Shown piece after piece: positions 1 through 8,769 of a stretch of DNA of 64,000 nucleotides. Position numbers and translations under genes: made by a program. The DNA is from an uncultured Gammaproteobacteria bacterium. GTDB taxonomy: Bacteria; Pseudomonadota; Gammaproteobacteria; Pseudomonadales; Pseudohongiellaceae. The first letter of the stretch is position 1; every line of letters starts with the position of its first letter. Below the pieces are notes generated by a model. The model was given only the letters and a program-made list of their open reading frames with translations. It had not been told where the DNA came from and searched no databases. Where the stretch lies: NCBI GenBank assembly GCA_913060975.1, contig CAJXVC010000010.1:90909-154908 (forward strand). The letters run 5' to 3'.

Positions 1-1929
1 GGTATCGGTGGTAACCGGGTATTGACCGTCATCGATGGCGTGCGCAGTAGCGATATCTATGCTGCTGGGCCGGCGTCTTATGGCAAAGACAGTTTTGAGA
101 TCGACAATCTCAAGGCGGTGGAAATTATCCGTGGCCCAGCCTCTGTGCTCTATGGCGCGGATGCCATGGGCGGTGCGGTTATTCTGACCAGTAAAACGGC
201 TCGCGATCTGGTCGGCAGTGAGCGTGGTTCCTATGTTGGTTTCCGCACCTCTGCTGCATCGGCGGACGAGCAGTACAAGGCAGGTGTTACGGCGGCCTGG
301 CAGTCAGATGACTTCGGGTTGCTGCTGCAGATGACCGGCCGTGAGTTTGCGGAAAGCGAAGTGCAAGGTAACGGCGCGCTGAATCCGCAAGAAGGTGATG
401 CGCAGAATCTGCTGCTACAAGGGTTTTGGGAATTAAGTGACACGCAAAGCTTGCGCCTGAACGCGGAGACTTACCATGAGGAGATTCTGGTCGACATTCA
501 ATCCGAGCTCAGCAGCACTGTGTACAGTTCGCTCGGGCGCGATGAAACCCGGCGCAATAAATTGGGCGTGCAATACGATTGGCAGTTGCACAGTGCACTG
601 GTCGACGAGTTGCAGTTGCTTGCCAATGTTCAGCAAACTGATGGCTTGCAATTCACCCGTCAGGAGCGCGTTAGTTACTCTTTCATCAATCCGGGCAACC
701 CGGCCAGCTTCGGTGGTACGGATGCGATCCGCCGCACCGATTTCGAGTTTAATCAAACCACCGCGGCGCTTAATCTCAATTTGCGTAAAAGCCTGACCAC
801 CGGTGTGCTGCATCATGCGCTGGCCTACGGTTTTAATATCGATGAAACGGCAACCGAACGGCCACGTAATCGCTGTGAGGAAGCTGTTGCTACCGGTCAG
901 TCAACGTGTGCCATTGCCGCATTCCCGTTTGCGTCACCAGAGGTATTTCCCAACAAGACATTTCCGGATTCGACAACGACCCGTCACGGGTTTTATGTCC
1001 AGAATGAGATCACCGTTGCAGGCACGGGGCTGACATTGGTTCCCGGGTTACGTTACGACCGGTACGAACTCGAGCCAGACAGCGACACATTGCTGGACGG
1101 TGTCGGTGATATCGAAAATTTCGGCGGCTTTTCTGTTTCAGCAGTTGAGGACAGTCAGCTGTCGTTGAGTCTTGGTGCGATCTACGATTTTGATTCAGTG
1201 TATTCGGTGTTCGCGCAGTATGCCGAAGGTTATCGACCACCCAATTTTGATGAAAGCAATCAGGCGTTTGTGAATCTGGGTTTCGGCTACGCCACGGTGC
1301 CTAACCCGGCATTGCAGGCCGAGTCCAGCCGCGGCTACGAACTCGGTCTGCGGGCCAGTTTCTCCCAGGCTTATTTGAGCCTGGCCGTCTATCACAATAC
1401 TTATGAAGATTTTATTGAGAGCAATTTTGTCGGCATGGAAGGCAGCGTTAGCCTGTTTCAGGACCAGAACCTCGGGACAGTCGAGATTCGCGGTCTGGAA
1501 GCCATGGCCAATTGGTATCTCGCTCCCCAGTGGCAACTCCGGGGCTCGCTGGCTTATTCCCGTGGTGAGGATAAGACCAGCAATGTGCCCATTGATTCCA
1601 TTGAACCGCTAACCGGAGTCTTGGGGTTAGCCTTTGATGAAGAATCAGGCCGCTGGGGCGGCGAGTTTTTAATGACTGCGGTGGCTGACAAGGACCGCGT
1701 TTCCTCGACCAGTCAGGTCACTGCAAGCAACTACACGGTTGTTGATCTGGTGGGTTACCTCAGGTTTGGGCAACGCGCCACAGTACGTGCCGGAGTGTTT
1801 AACGTGTTCGATGAGCAGTACGCACGTTGGGGCAATATTCAGGGGTTGGAAGCGTCGGCGACGCAGACGATTGCCAATGCCCAGCAGCCCGGGATTAATT
1901 TTCGGGCGGGCGTGAATGTTGAATTCTGA
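1..1929 (+). CDS. TonB-dependent outer-membrane receptor, 5' end outside window
   Basis: An open frame runs from the first base, so the start codon, signal peptide and TonB box lie upstream of the window. The visible part begins inside the plug domain (GGNRVLTVIDGVRSSD, then VEIIRGPASVLYGADAMGG), which is typical of heme/siderophore-type receptors. The remaining roughly 560 residues form the alternating beta-strand barrel and end in a terminal aromatic residue (AGVNVEF), the outer-membrane insertion signal. It imports a metal chelate or other large ligand with energy from TonB-ExbBD. The stop is followed 59 bases later by a chelatase-like lipoprotein gene, apparently in the same operon, which suggests a metal-tetrapyrrole or metal-chelate ligand. 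The ligand itself cannot be read from the sequence. Confidence 0.93.
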   Translation, partial: GIGGNRVLTVIDGVRSSDIYAAGPASYGKDSFEIDNLKAVEIIRGPASVLYGADAMGGAVILTSKTARDLVGSERGSYVGFRTSAASADEQYKAGVTAAWQSDDFGLLLQMTGREFAESEVQGNGALNPQEGDAQNLLLQGFWELSDTQSLRLNAETYHEEILVDIQSELSSTVYSSLGRDETRRNKLGVQYDWQLHSALVDELQLLANVQQTDGLQFTRQERVSYSFINPGNPASFGGTDAIRRTDFEFNQTTAALNLNLRKSLTTGVLHHALAYGFNIDETATERPRNRCEEAVATGQSTCAIAAFPFASPEVFPNKTFPDSTTTRHGFYVQNEITVAGTGLTLVPGLRYDRYELEPDSDTLLDGVGDIENFGGFSVSAVEDSQLSLSLGAIYDFDSVYSVFAQYAEGYRPPNFDESNQAFVNLGFGYATVPNPALQAESSRGYELGLRASFSQAYLSLAVYHNTYEDFIESNFVGMEGSVSLFQDQNLGTVEIRGLEAMANWYLAPQWQLRGSLAYSRGEDKTSNVPIDSIEPLTGVLGLAFDEESGRWGGEFLMTAVADKDRVSSTSQVTASNYTVVDLVGYLRFGQRATVRAGVFNVFDEQYARWGNIQGLEASATQTIANAQQPGINFRAGVNVEF

Positions 1930-1988
1930 TGGTTTGCAATAGAAGACATGAAACAGATGGTAGTAAACAAAAGGAGCATTTGACGACT

Positions 1989-2960
1989 ATGAACATTATT
2001 TTCGCTAACTTGCCACGGCGCACTTGTTGGTCGGGTCTGATCGTTGTTTGCAGCCTGCTACTGGGTGCTTGTAGCAGTGGCCAATCAACTGCTAACAGTT
2101 CAGTTACGCCAGTGGATTACGGCGTATTGGTTATGGCGCACGGTGGTGGAACCCAGTGGAACGCGTCTGTCGAGCAGGCCATTTCAGAACTGCGCAGCGA
2201 GTATCCGGTCAGCATAGCCTTCGGCATGGCCGATGCCGGGTCGATGGAACGTGCGGTTCGACAATTGGAGAGCGAAGGTGTGGCCCATGTCGGTGTAGTG
2301 CGGATGTTTATCTCCGGAGAGAGCTGGTACGAGCGCACTGAGCAGATTCTTGGTATCGAAGACGGGGCGCCGAGCAAGCGTCAGGCCCAGCAGGAGGCGG
2401 TCGGTCAGACGGCCATGCGTATGCCCATGGGATTCTGGCAGATCGACAGCGATCTGGCCTTTCACATGAGTCCCGAAGGACTGGCTGATGCTGAAGAAAT
2501 GGACCGGGTGTTGCTGGACCGGATCAGTGCGCTGAGCAGACAACCTGACGACGAGGTGGTGGTCGTATTAGCTCATGGCCCGGGTGACGATGCCGAGAAC
2601 CAGCGCTGGATCGACAAGATTAGCCAGCGCACTCAGTTGGCCCGCGACGAACTGGGATTGCATGCGGTCCGCACGTTTACGCTGCGTGAGGATTGGCAGG
2701 ACAAGCGGGAATTGGCCGAGCAACAAATTCGTGACTATATCGCTAAGGCAAACGCCGCGGGCCGACAGGCGCTGGTGATTCCCTATCGTGTGCAGGGCTT
2801 TGGTCCATATCATGAAGTGTTGGCGGGGCTGGATTATCGCGCCGATGAAACAGGACTGGTGCCGCACGACAACGTCATCCAGTGGATTCAGAATCAGGCT
2901 GATAGCTTGCGCGCGGAAGCCACTGACCACGCTATTTCCCTGCTCGCGGCATCCCCTTAA
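1989..2960 (+). CDS. CbiX/sirohydrochlorin-chelatase-like lipoprotein
   Basis: The protein has 323 residues. I chose ATG 1989 because AAGGAG lies upstream and the N-terminus then becomes a lipoprotein signal: a positively charged start, a hydrophobic core and the lipobox LLGAC with Cys28. An ATG at 1929 overlaps the receptor stop but would bury this signal. The mature part holds two similar lobes, each opening with a His-Gly strand (VLVMAHGGGTQWN and VVVLAHGPGDDAEN), followed late by a second His (GFGPYHEVLAGLDY). This is the layout of CbiX/CbiK-type class II chelatases, which insert Co or Fe into sirohydrochlorin. A lipid-anchored envelope location would be unusual for that reaction. Together with the TonB receptor upstream it may bind, load or strip a metal from an imported chelate (inference). 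Confidence 0.72.
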   Translation: MNIIFANLPRRTCWSGLIVVCSLLLGACSSGQSTANSSVTPVDYGVLVMAHGGGTQWNASVEQAISELRSEYPVSIAFGMADAGSMERAVRQLESEGVAHVGVVRMFISGESWYERTEQILGIEDGAPSKRQAQQEAVGQTAMRMPMGFWQIDSDLAFHMSPEGLADAEEMDRVLLDRISALSRQPDDEVVVVLAHGPGDDAENQRWIDKISQRTQLARDELGLHAVRTFTLREDWQDKRELAEQQIRDYIAKANAAGRQALVIPYRVQGFGPYHEVLAGLDYRADETGLVPHDNVIQWIQNQADSLRAEATDHAISLLAASP

Positions 2961-3275
2961 TAATGATCAGAATTGCCTAGTATCAAGTCGTATCCAGTTC
3001 TCCGTTAGAGGTAAGCCAGCAGTACTCGCCTGGCTTGCCTCTTTTTTATTTCCGGTTTTTATTTCCGGTTTCTACTTCCTGGTTTTTAATGTCTGGTTTT
3101 TTGGTGTTTGACATTGCAATTCTCGTCGCTCATTTCGCTATTGGTAATTCTTCATGATCTTCCCGGGTCATAACGGTTTCTAATATTCAGCAGGGGCGAC
3201 AATCTGGTTCTGCCCGGGTGTCGCCAGCTTCTCTGATGAGTTAGTCTATCGGCGCTACTAATTACGGGTCAGGAT
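2961..3275. other. Intergenic region with terminator, T-rich repeats and a hairpin
   Basis: After the terminator there is a T-rich stretch of imperfect 13-14 base repeats (3048-3106, units like TATTTCCGGTTTT). Further on, an inverted repeat GGCGACA / TGTCGCC at about 3196-3225 lies 50 bases ahead of the thioesterase gene and could be a leader structure. I see no convincing ORF. Confidence 0.5.
3007..3047 (+). terminator. Rho-independent terminator
   Basis: A near-perfect 13-bp stem (3007-3019 with 3030-3042, core GAGGTAAGCCAG / CTGGCTTGCCTC, one mismatch) with a 10-base loop runs straight into a run of T. It lies 46 bases after the chelatase-like gene and closes the TonB receptor operon. Confidence 0.9.
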
Positions 3276-3680
3276 ATGAGTGATTCACCTTTCAGCATCG
3301 AACTTAAAGTTCGTGACTACGAATGCGATATGCAAGGCATTGTTAACAACGCCATTTATCAGCACTATCTGGAGCATGCACGCCATGAATTTCTGGCAAG
3401 CCGTGGCTTGAGTTTTGCCGAGTTGACCAAGCAGGGCGTGATTATTGTTGTGGCGAGAGCAGAAATTGATTATCGCGCGCCACTACACGCCGGTGAAGAG
3501 TGTCGTATTTCGGTTGCCGCCAGCCGACCCTCACCAGTGCGGCTGGTGTTTTCCCAGAAAATATTGCGTGCTGCTGATGGCAAACTGATGGTCAGCGCCG
3601 AGATCATTACCACCGCGGTAAATGAGCGGCGCAAACCGTATTTCCCGAAAGCGCTGCAGCAACTGCTGGACGAGGAGTAG
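3276..3680 (+). CDS. Acyl-CoA thioesterase, 4-hydroxybenzoyl-CoA thioesterase (YbgC/FadM) type
   Basis: At 134 residues it has the normal length for a single hot-dog fold enzyme. The N-terminal active-site region reads VRDYECDMQGIVNNAIYQHYLEH, that is D-x-x-G-I-V-(N/H)-N-x-x-Y, where the Asp is the catalytic residue of the 4HBT family; the central strand is IVVARAEIDYRAPL. It hydrolyses acyl-CoA in the cytoplasm, either short-chain or long-chain thioesters. ATG 3276 is preceded by CAGGAT. The gene stands alone, with an intergenic region on each side. Substrate specificity cannot be assigned from sequence alone. Confidence 0.88.
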   Translation: MSDSPFSIELKVRDYECDMQGIVNNAIYQHYLEHARHEFLASRGLSFAELTKQGVIIVVARAEIDYRAPLHAGEECRISVAASRPSPVRLVFSQKILRAADGKLMVSAEIITTAVNERRKPYFPKALQQLLDEE

Positions 3681-3729
3681 CCAGCAGGGCCGGACATGAC
3701 CCGAAACTTCAACTGTATTTTGACTAGCG

Positions 3730-3756
3730 AAAAAAAGCCCCTGCGGGGACAGGGGC
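3730..3756 (-). terminator. Rho-independent terminator, minus strand
   Basis: Seven-bp perfect GC-rich stem with a 6-base loop, followed on the minus strand by seven T. The plus-strand side has no T run, so it serves minus-strand transcription only. Confidence 0.75.
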
Positions 3757-3830
3757 GGGAAGGGCAAACAAGTCACTCGTCTTTGCAGCATGTTGATGCA
3801 TTCAGGTGACTTGTACTAATTAGATCGCTT
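3730..3830 (-). ncRNA. Candidate small RNA with intrinsic terminator
   Basis: On the minus strand a 9-bp perfect stem (ACAAGTCAC, complement of 3806-3814, pairing with GTGACTTGT, complement of 3768-3776) encloses a smaller GCAT/ATGC hairpin. It is followed by a GC-rich terminator (GCCCCTG-6-CAGGGGC, 3737-3756) and seven T (3730-3736). No minus-strand protein gene precedes this terminator, because the nearest genes on both sides are on the plus strand. It therefore looks like the 3' part of a small structured RNA. The 5' end is not determined; the transcript could begin anywhere up to about 3950. It matches no RNA family I recognise. Confidence 0.38.
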
Positions 3831-3996
3831 TCATCAGAATTTAGTTACAGCGCCCGTGGGCTGTTGATCTTGAAAATACTGTCATTCAACGACAACTCAT
3901 TCTAAAACCCGTTACTGAATAGCGATACCTTGGCAACTTCAAAAGAACCAAACACTGATATTCGCCACAAGTCTGGCGAGCAAAAAAGGAACTATT

Positions 3997-6363
3997 TTGT
4001 CTGATATGACACTGGAACAAACTCTGCGCAAGGCTGAAGCGGACAAGCAGGGCAGTTACGACAAACGCACTGAGCACCTGCAGGCTGATGGCTCGGGGCA
4101 GTTTATCAATCGCCTGATACTGGAAGATTCACCCTACCTGTTGCAGCACGCGCACAATCCGGTGAACTGGTATCCCTGGGGCGAGGAAGCGTTTGCCACG
4201 GCGAGGCAGGAGAACAAGCCGGTATTTCTCTCAATTGGTTACTCCACTTGCCACTGGTGCCATGTCATGGAAGTGGAGAGTTTTGACAACGTGGAAGTGG
4301 CCAAACTGCTGAATCGCGATTTCATCGCCATCAAGCTGGATCGCGAGCAATACCCGGATATCGATGAGATCTATATGACGGGCGTACAGTTGATGTCGGG
4401 GCATGGCGGCTGGCCGATGTCGAATTTCATGCTGCCCGATGGCCGACCTTTTTTCGGGGGAACCTATTTCCCCGCTGCAACATTCATTGAATTGCTAAAC
4501 AAAATCACCGATGCCTGGGCTAACAAGAAAGAGGAATTAACCAACAGTGCTGCCAGTGTCGACAGCGCCATCAGAAAAATTCTCGATGACTCCCGTGAGC
4601 CAGAGCCGCTCGAGGCGCAAGTGCTACAAAATTGTATCGAAACCTTGCTGAAACGTGAGGACAAGCAGTTTGGCGGTCTGGCCGGCGCACCGAAATTTCC
4701 CCAAGAACCCTTGTTACTGTTCATGCTAGACCAGGCAATTCGCGGTCGTTCCAGTAGCGCTCTGGATTTCGTTGACCGCGCTTTGCACGGCATGGCCGAG
4801 GGCGGTATTTACGATCAGGTCGGTGGTGGCTTTCATCGTTATAGCGTTGACCAGTATTGGCTCGTACCTCACTTCGAAAAAATGCTCTATAACCAGTCGC
4901 AACTGGGTTTGGTTTATTTGCAAGCCTGGGCTGTCACCGGCAAGCCATTTTATCGGCGCATCGTTGAGCAGACACTGGATTATGTGTTGCGCGATATGCA
5001 GGACTCTTCTGGTGGGTTTTATTCTGCCACCGATGCTGACAGCGAGGGTGAAGAAGGCACGTTCTTTTTATGGACGCGCGAACAACTCGAAGAAGTGCTT
5101 GAGCCACAAGAAGTTGTGCTGGCTGTCGAACTGTTCGGTATTACCGATGATGGTAATTTCGAGGGCAGTAATATCCCGAATCTGCAAGCGCCACTGGCTG
5201 AATCTATTGCCAGTAGCCAGGCAGATTTACTGCAGCAGTTGGATCGCATTCTGGGCAAGCTTTATGAAGCGCGTGAGCTGCGCATTCATCCGCTGCGTGA
5301 CGACAAGCTCATTGCTGGCTGGAACGCGGCTATGATTCACACGTTGGCGCAGGCAGCCTGGCAGTTGTCCAGAGATGACTGGTTGGCTGCTGCAATCCGG
5401 GCCGCGGATACACTGCTCGAGCAGCTGGTTGCTGAAAGCGGTGAGCTGCAACGTATCTCTTTGGATGGCACAACGTCCATACCCGCGCAGCTGGAAGACT
5501 ACGGCGCGTTCTGTGAGGCACTCATTACGCTGTTCGATGTCACCCGCAATGCAGACTATCTGCAACACGCCATGCGCATCATGGACTATTGTTTGGGGCA
5601 TTTTTGGGATGCGGGCAAAGCCGGGTTTTATCTCAGCGCTGAACAACAGGCAGGTCCGTTATTGGCCCGTTCCCGCAATGCCGCCGACGGGGCCACCTTG
5701 TCGCCAGTGGCGGCAACCCTTATCAGTCTGCAACGGCTGCAGGAACGCAGTGCGTTGTTGGACAGTGAACATAACGCGGCCTTCTACCAGGGCTATATCA
5801 CGGCGGCCTTGAATCGACTCGCAGGTTCGATCAATGAGCACGCGTTAAGCCATACCAGTTTGCTGCGTTTGCATGGCCAAATTGAGCACGGCGCTATTGA
5901 GTTTATCCGTTATGCCAGCAATGGTCTGGCGCGCATTACCAGTGAGCAGCATCCGGAGCGCAGCAATGCGTTAACACTGCATATCACTTTACAACCCGGC
6001 TGGCATTTAACCGCGCCGCCAGTACCCTCAGTCGCGAGAGCGCCGAGAGAGGCGCAGGATAAAGCAGATGCACAGCAGAGCGGTGCTGGTGACTTGCAGG
6101 CATTGGCGATATCGAATGCGGACAAAAACGCCCCAGAAGTCTCAGTAAACTATCCGGCTGCCACGGGTGAGCTGCAGCAACTGGGCCGGCCTGTGGCGAT
6201 CTATGAGCGGGAAGTTGCGGTGCAAGTTGTCTGGCCGGATTTATCCGACACTGTGACTGGATGGGATAACGAACGACCGCAACAGCGCTTGCGCCTGACA
6301 TTACAACTTTGTAATGCAAAAGAGTGTTTGCTCCCGGAAGAATTAACCCTTTATTTCTGCTAA
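3997..6363 (+). CDS. YyaL/DUF255 thioredoxin-domain protein fused to a DsbD-alpha-like domain
   Basis: 788 residues. TTG 3997 is preferred over ATG 4006 because AAAAAAGGA ends 6 bases before it. Residues about 40-200 form the DUF255 thioredoxin-like domain, with [18 protein letters not shown] and the CxxC site [10 protein letters not shown] (Cys85, Cys88). Residues about 200-630 are the (alpha/alpha)6 barrel of the YyaL/spermatogenesis-associated-protein-20 family ([28 protein letters not shown]). The last 155 residues are extra: [12 protein letters not shown], then [11 protein letters not shown], then [15 protein letters not shown], the pattern of the immunoglobulin-like DsbD N-terminal domain with its Cys pair. 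No signal peptide is visible, so the protein should be cytoplasmic, although DsbD-alpha domains normally work in the periplasm. The family's activity is not established. Confidence 0.85.
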   Translation: MSDMTLEQTLRKAEADKQGSYDKRTEHLQADGSGQFINRLILEDSPYLLQHAHNPVNWYPWGEEAFATARQENKPVFLSIGYSTCHWCHVMEVESFDNVEVAKLLNRDFIAIKLDREQYPDIDEIYMTGVQLMSGHGGWPMSNFMLPDGRPFFGGTYFPAATFIELLNKITDAWANKKEELTNSAASVDSAIRKILDDSREPEPLEAQVLQNCIETLLKREDKQFGGLAGAPKFPQEPLLLFMLDQAIRGRSSSALDFVDRALHGMAEGGIYDQVGGGFHRYSVDQYWLVPHFEKMLYNQSQLGLVYLQAWAVTGKPFYRRIVEQTLDYVLRDMQDSSGGFYSATDADSEGEEGTFFLWTREQLEEVLEPQEVVLAVELFGITDDGNFEGSNIPNLQAPLAESIASSQADLLQQLDRILGKLYEARELRIHPLRDDKLIAGWNAAMIHTLAQAAWQLSRDDWLAAAIRAADTLLEQLVAESGELQRISLDGTTSIPAQLEDYGAFCEALITLFDVTRNADYLQHAMRIMDYCLGHFWDAGKAGFYLSAEQQAGPLLARSRNAADGATLSPVAATLISLQRLQERSALLDSEHNAAFYQGYITAALNRLAGSINEHALSHTSLLRLHGQIEHGAIEFIRYASNGLARITSEQHPERSNALTLHITLQPGWHLTAPPVPSVARAPREAQDKADAQQSGAGDLQALAISNADKNAPEVSVNYPAATGELQQLGRPVAIYEREVAVQVVWPDLSDTVTGWDNERPQQRLRLTLQLCNAKECLLPEELTLYFC

Positions 6364-6492
6364 AAATTTACAACTGTTTAAAGGCTGATAGACAGGCCAA
6401 AGCCTAGTCAGTATGCTGCAGCGAATTCCCAATGTGGCGAGTAGAAAATTGCGACTTGGGCCTGCAAATTGCGAAATATTTACAAGGCAGCA

Positions 6493-6519
6493 GGCAAAAC
6501 AGGCGGGTTTTGTTTTGCC
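6493..6519 (+). other. Hairpin in the leader of the PhyH-type gene
   Basis: Perfect 9-bp inverted repeat GGCAAAACA / TGTTTTGCC (6493-6501, 6511-6519), 13 bases before the ATG at 6533. No T run follows, so it is not a standard terminator and could affect translation. It is close enough to the start to cover the usual ribosome-binding position. Confidence 0.4.
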
Positions 6520-6532
6520 CTGAACCAGTGTC

Positions 6533-7414
6533 ATGTTGAGAGCTGTTACCGCACCACTAACCGATCAGGCCATCGCCTTGTTTCATGAGCAGGGTTATCT
6601 GGTTGTTGATTTTGCTTTTGATGAGCAGTTACTCGAACAAATCATTGCCAAAGTACAGCCTTTCTATCCGCTGCAATGGCAACAAAAGCCCACGTCTCCA
6701 ACTCGTGTCATGGATGCCTGGAAACTGGTGGATGAAGCGCGCCAACTAGCGGTTCAAGATCAAGTGCTGAGCGCCTTGCAACAATTGTTTGGACGTCAGG
6801 CCCTGCCTTTTCAAACGCTGAATTTTCCCTTTGGCACCTGTCAGGCACCACACTCGGATACCATTCATTTCAACAGTATTCCTGGCAACATGATGGCTGG
6901 TGTCTGGGTGGCGCTGGAAGACATCGACGAGAACAACGGCCCCTTGCTGTACTACCCGGGTTCCCACAAGCGCGCCGAGCTCACCATGCAGGACTTTGCG
7001 TTGCGTCCCACCGCGGATGACTACCCCAAATACGAACAGTGCATGCACAAGTTGGTGAAGGAAGAGAAGCTGCGCAAGGAATATGGGCTTATCAAGAAAG
7101 GCCACGCTATTATCTGGCATGCCAATTTGATACACGGTGGTGAGGGCCATTGGGATGCGACTCGCAGTCGCCACTCGCAAGTGACGCATTATTATTTTGC
7201 AGATTGTCAGTATTTCACGCCCATGCTCAGCTCGGCTGAACACAAACATTTTCGCAATCCCAAATGGATTCCGGCCTCGTTTGATCAGGAGATTGCCGAG
7301 CAGGCTGCGGAAGAGTACGGACGTCGCCGCGATAAAGAGCGTGCACAGATGGCGGCACAAGCGTCACCAACATTGTTCAATCGCGTGACCTCGCGCTTGT
7401 TCAAACGCAGTTAA
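6533..7414 (+). CDS. Phytanoyl-CoA dioxygenase (PhyH) family protein
   Basis: The 293-residue protein is a predicted Fe(II)/2-oxoglutarate-dependent oxygenase. The iron-binding facial triad is visible: H-x-D in CQAPHSDTIHF (near residue 106) and the distal His in IIWHANLIHGG (near residue 202), with a downstream Arg in TRSRHSQVTHYYF as candidate 2-oxoglutarate ligand. EDIDENNGPLLYYPGSHK is the family signature between them. Bacterial members hydroxylate diverse small molecules and the substrate here is unknown. The gene is monocistronic and converges on cobB. No good ribosome-binding site precedes the ATG, and a strong hairpin sits there instead. Confidence 0.85.
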   Translation: MLRAVTAPLTDQAIALFHEQGYLVVDFAFDEQLLEQIIAKVQPFYPLQWQQKPTSPTRVMDAWKLVDEARQLAVQDQVLSALQQLFGRQALPFQTLNFPFGTCQAPHSDTIHFNSIPGNMMAGVWVALEDIDENNGPLLYYPGSHKRAELTMQDFALRPTADDYPKYEQCMHKLVKEEKLRKEYGLIKKGHAIIWHANLIHGGEGHWDATRSRHSQVTHYYFADCQYFTPMLSSAEHKHFRNPKWIPASFDQEIAEQAAEEYGRRRDKERAQMAAQASPTLFNRVTSRLFKRS

Positions 7415-7469
7415 GGTCGGCCAGTCAAGCGCCAGTAAATTTGGCGAGGCAGCGATGCAGCGCTACTCA

Positions 7470-8204
7470 CTATGTATTGGCAATCAGCTTGTCGAGAAAC
7501 TCGGGCACGATTGCCGAGGCGGGGCCAACGACATGCTGATCGAATTCAGAATGGGTTTTCTCCAGATTTAATTCCACTGCATGAGCCTTGTGGATCTTGG
7601 CAGTCTGGTAGAAACCGGACGCCGGGTAGACATTGCCCGATGTGCCGATGGCAATAAACAGGTCGCACTGGGTCAGCGCTAAATTGATCTGTTGCATGTG
7701 TAGCGGCATTTCCCCAAACCAGACAATGTGTGGGCGCAGATTGCCAGGGGTGTTGCAGCAACGGCATTCAGTGTCGAGGCTGAGATCAGTGCGAATATCG
7801 AACACCATGCCGGATTCACTGCAGCGCATTTTCAGTAATTCGCCATGCATATGGAGAACCTGTTCACTGCCGGCTCTTTCATGCAGATTATCGACGTTTT
7901 GCGTGACTAACAGGAAATCGCCCGCGAATTGGTGCTCAAAGCGCGCCAGCGCCGAGTGTGCTGGATTAGGGCGTATTTCATCTGACAGCAGCTGCTGGCG
8001 GCGTTTATTGTAAAAATCATAGACCAGAGTGGGATTGCGCAAAAAGCCTTCAGGCGAGGCGACATCCTCTATACGGTGATTCTCCCAGAGCCCGTCAGAG
8101 GCGCGGAACGTGCGAATTCCGGATTCGGCTGAGATGCCGGCACCAGTCAGCACTACGATGGAGCGCGGCGGACGTGTCATGGGATGTGTCATGGGTCGTG
8201 TCAT
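7470..8204 (-). CDS. cobB: NAD-dependent protein deacylase, sirtuin CobB
   Basis: The 244-residue protein has the Rossmann NAD site [18 protein letters not shown], the catalytic region VTQNVDNLH with [11 protein letters not shown], and a zinc site formed by Cys in KMRC and CRCC (third and fourth Cys separated by one residue, slightly tighter than usual). FYNKRR carries the Tyr-x-x-Arg pair that in E. coli CobB permits desuccinylation as well as deacetylation. The start is ambiguous: a 12-base repeat gives three in-frame ATG codons (8204, 8192, 8180) encoding [12 protein letters not shown], and none has a strong ribosome-binding site. Divergent from bcp, 86 bases apart. Confidence 0.9.
   Translation of the reverse strand: MTRPMTHPMTRPPRSIVVLTGAGISAESGIRTFRASDGLWENHRIEDVASPEGFLRNPTLVYDFYNKRRQQLLSDEIRPNPAHSALARFEHQFAGDFLLVTQNVDNLHERAGSEQVLHMHGELLKMRCSESGMVFDIRTDLSLDTECRCCNTPGNLRPHIVWFGEMPLHMQQINLALTQCDLFIAIGTSGNVYPASGFYQTAKIHKAHAVELNLEKTHSEFDQHVVGPASAIVPEFLDKLIANT
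8169..8204 (-). repeat. Three 12-bp tandem repeats over the cobB start
   Basis: Three consecutive 12-base units of the form ATGACACGACCC encode Met-Thr-Arg/His-Pro three times. Each unit supplies a possible start codon, so loss or gain of a unit would move the N-terminus by four residues without changing frame. Confidence 0.7.
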
Positions 8205-8290
8205 GACAGGGATGTTAGCATGAGGCCTTTTTCGCCCACAGCCGCTATAATGCGTCTCCCGCGCGAACGAGCAACCACCACGGAGGAAAC

Positions 8291-8761
8291 ATGGCTATCA
8301 AGATTGGCAATAAGGCACCCGCATTCACGCTGCAGGATCAGGACGGCAACAAAGTCAGTCTCAAGGATTTCAAAGGCGAGAAAAATGTTGTGCTCTATTT
8401 CTATCCCAAAGCGATGACTCCCGGCTGTACCGTGCAAGCTTGTGGGCTACGTGACACCAAGAAAGACCTGGCCAAACTGGATGCAGTTGCTCTTGGCATA
8501 AGCCCTGACCCTTTCGCACGCCTGAAGAAATTCGAAGACAAGCATGATCTGAATTTTACGCTGCTGTCCGATGAAGATCATGCCATCGCTGACAAGTACG
8601 GCGTTTGGGATCTCAAGAAATTCATGGGCCGGGAATTCATGGGTATCGTGCGAACAACGTTTATTATTGATAAAGAAGGGCGCATTTCGCACATCATGGA
8701 CAAGGTGAAAACCAAGTCCCATCATGATGACGTAATCGAACTTCTCAAGACATTGAAGTGA
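8291..8761 (+). CDS. bcp: Thioredoxin-dependent peroxiredoxin, BCP type
   Basis: 156 residues, the full length of a BCP/PrxQ peroxidase. The peroxidatic Cys is in [18 protein letters not shown], followed five residues later by the resolving Cys, as in atypical 2-Cys members. It reduces hydrogen peroxide and organic peroxides in the cytoplasm using thioredoxin. ATG 8291 is preceded by GGAGG at good spacing. The stop overlaps a possible GTG start of the next gene, so bcp, the esterase and pdxJ are probably cotranscribed. Confidence 0.95.
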   Translation: MAIKIGNKAPAFTLQDQDGNKVSLKDFKGEKNVVLYFYPKAMTPGCTVQACGLRDTKKDLAKLDAVALGISPDPFARLKKFEDKHDLNFTLLSDEDHAIADKYGVWDLKKFMGREFMGIVRTTFIIDKEGRISHIMDKVKTKSHHDDVIELLKTLK

Positions 8762-8769
8762 CTGAAATT

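Larger units (their letters stand above)
3681..3996. other. Intergenic region holding the minus-strand RNA candidate
   Basis: Besides the terminator and stem at 3730-3814, a short hairpin TCGCCA / TGGCGA (3962-3979) lies directly upstream of the ribosome-binding site of the next gene. The ORFs here are short and unconvincing. Confidence 0.4.

Noticed and set aside
2788..3111. Plus-strand frame crossing the terminator after the chelatase-like gene
   Set aside because: Overlaps the end of the real gene out of frame and runs through the terminator hairpin; the product is low-complexity Phe/Leu sequence.
3190..3230. Cobalamin or other known riboswitch before the thioesterase gene
   Set aside because: There is an inverted repeat, but none of the conserved boxes of known riboswitches, and the downstream gene gives no metabolic reason.
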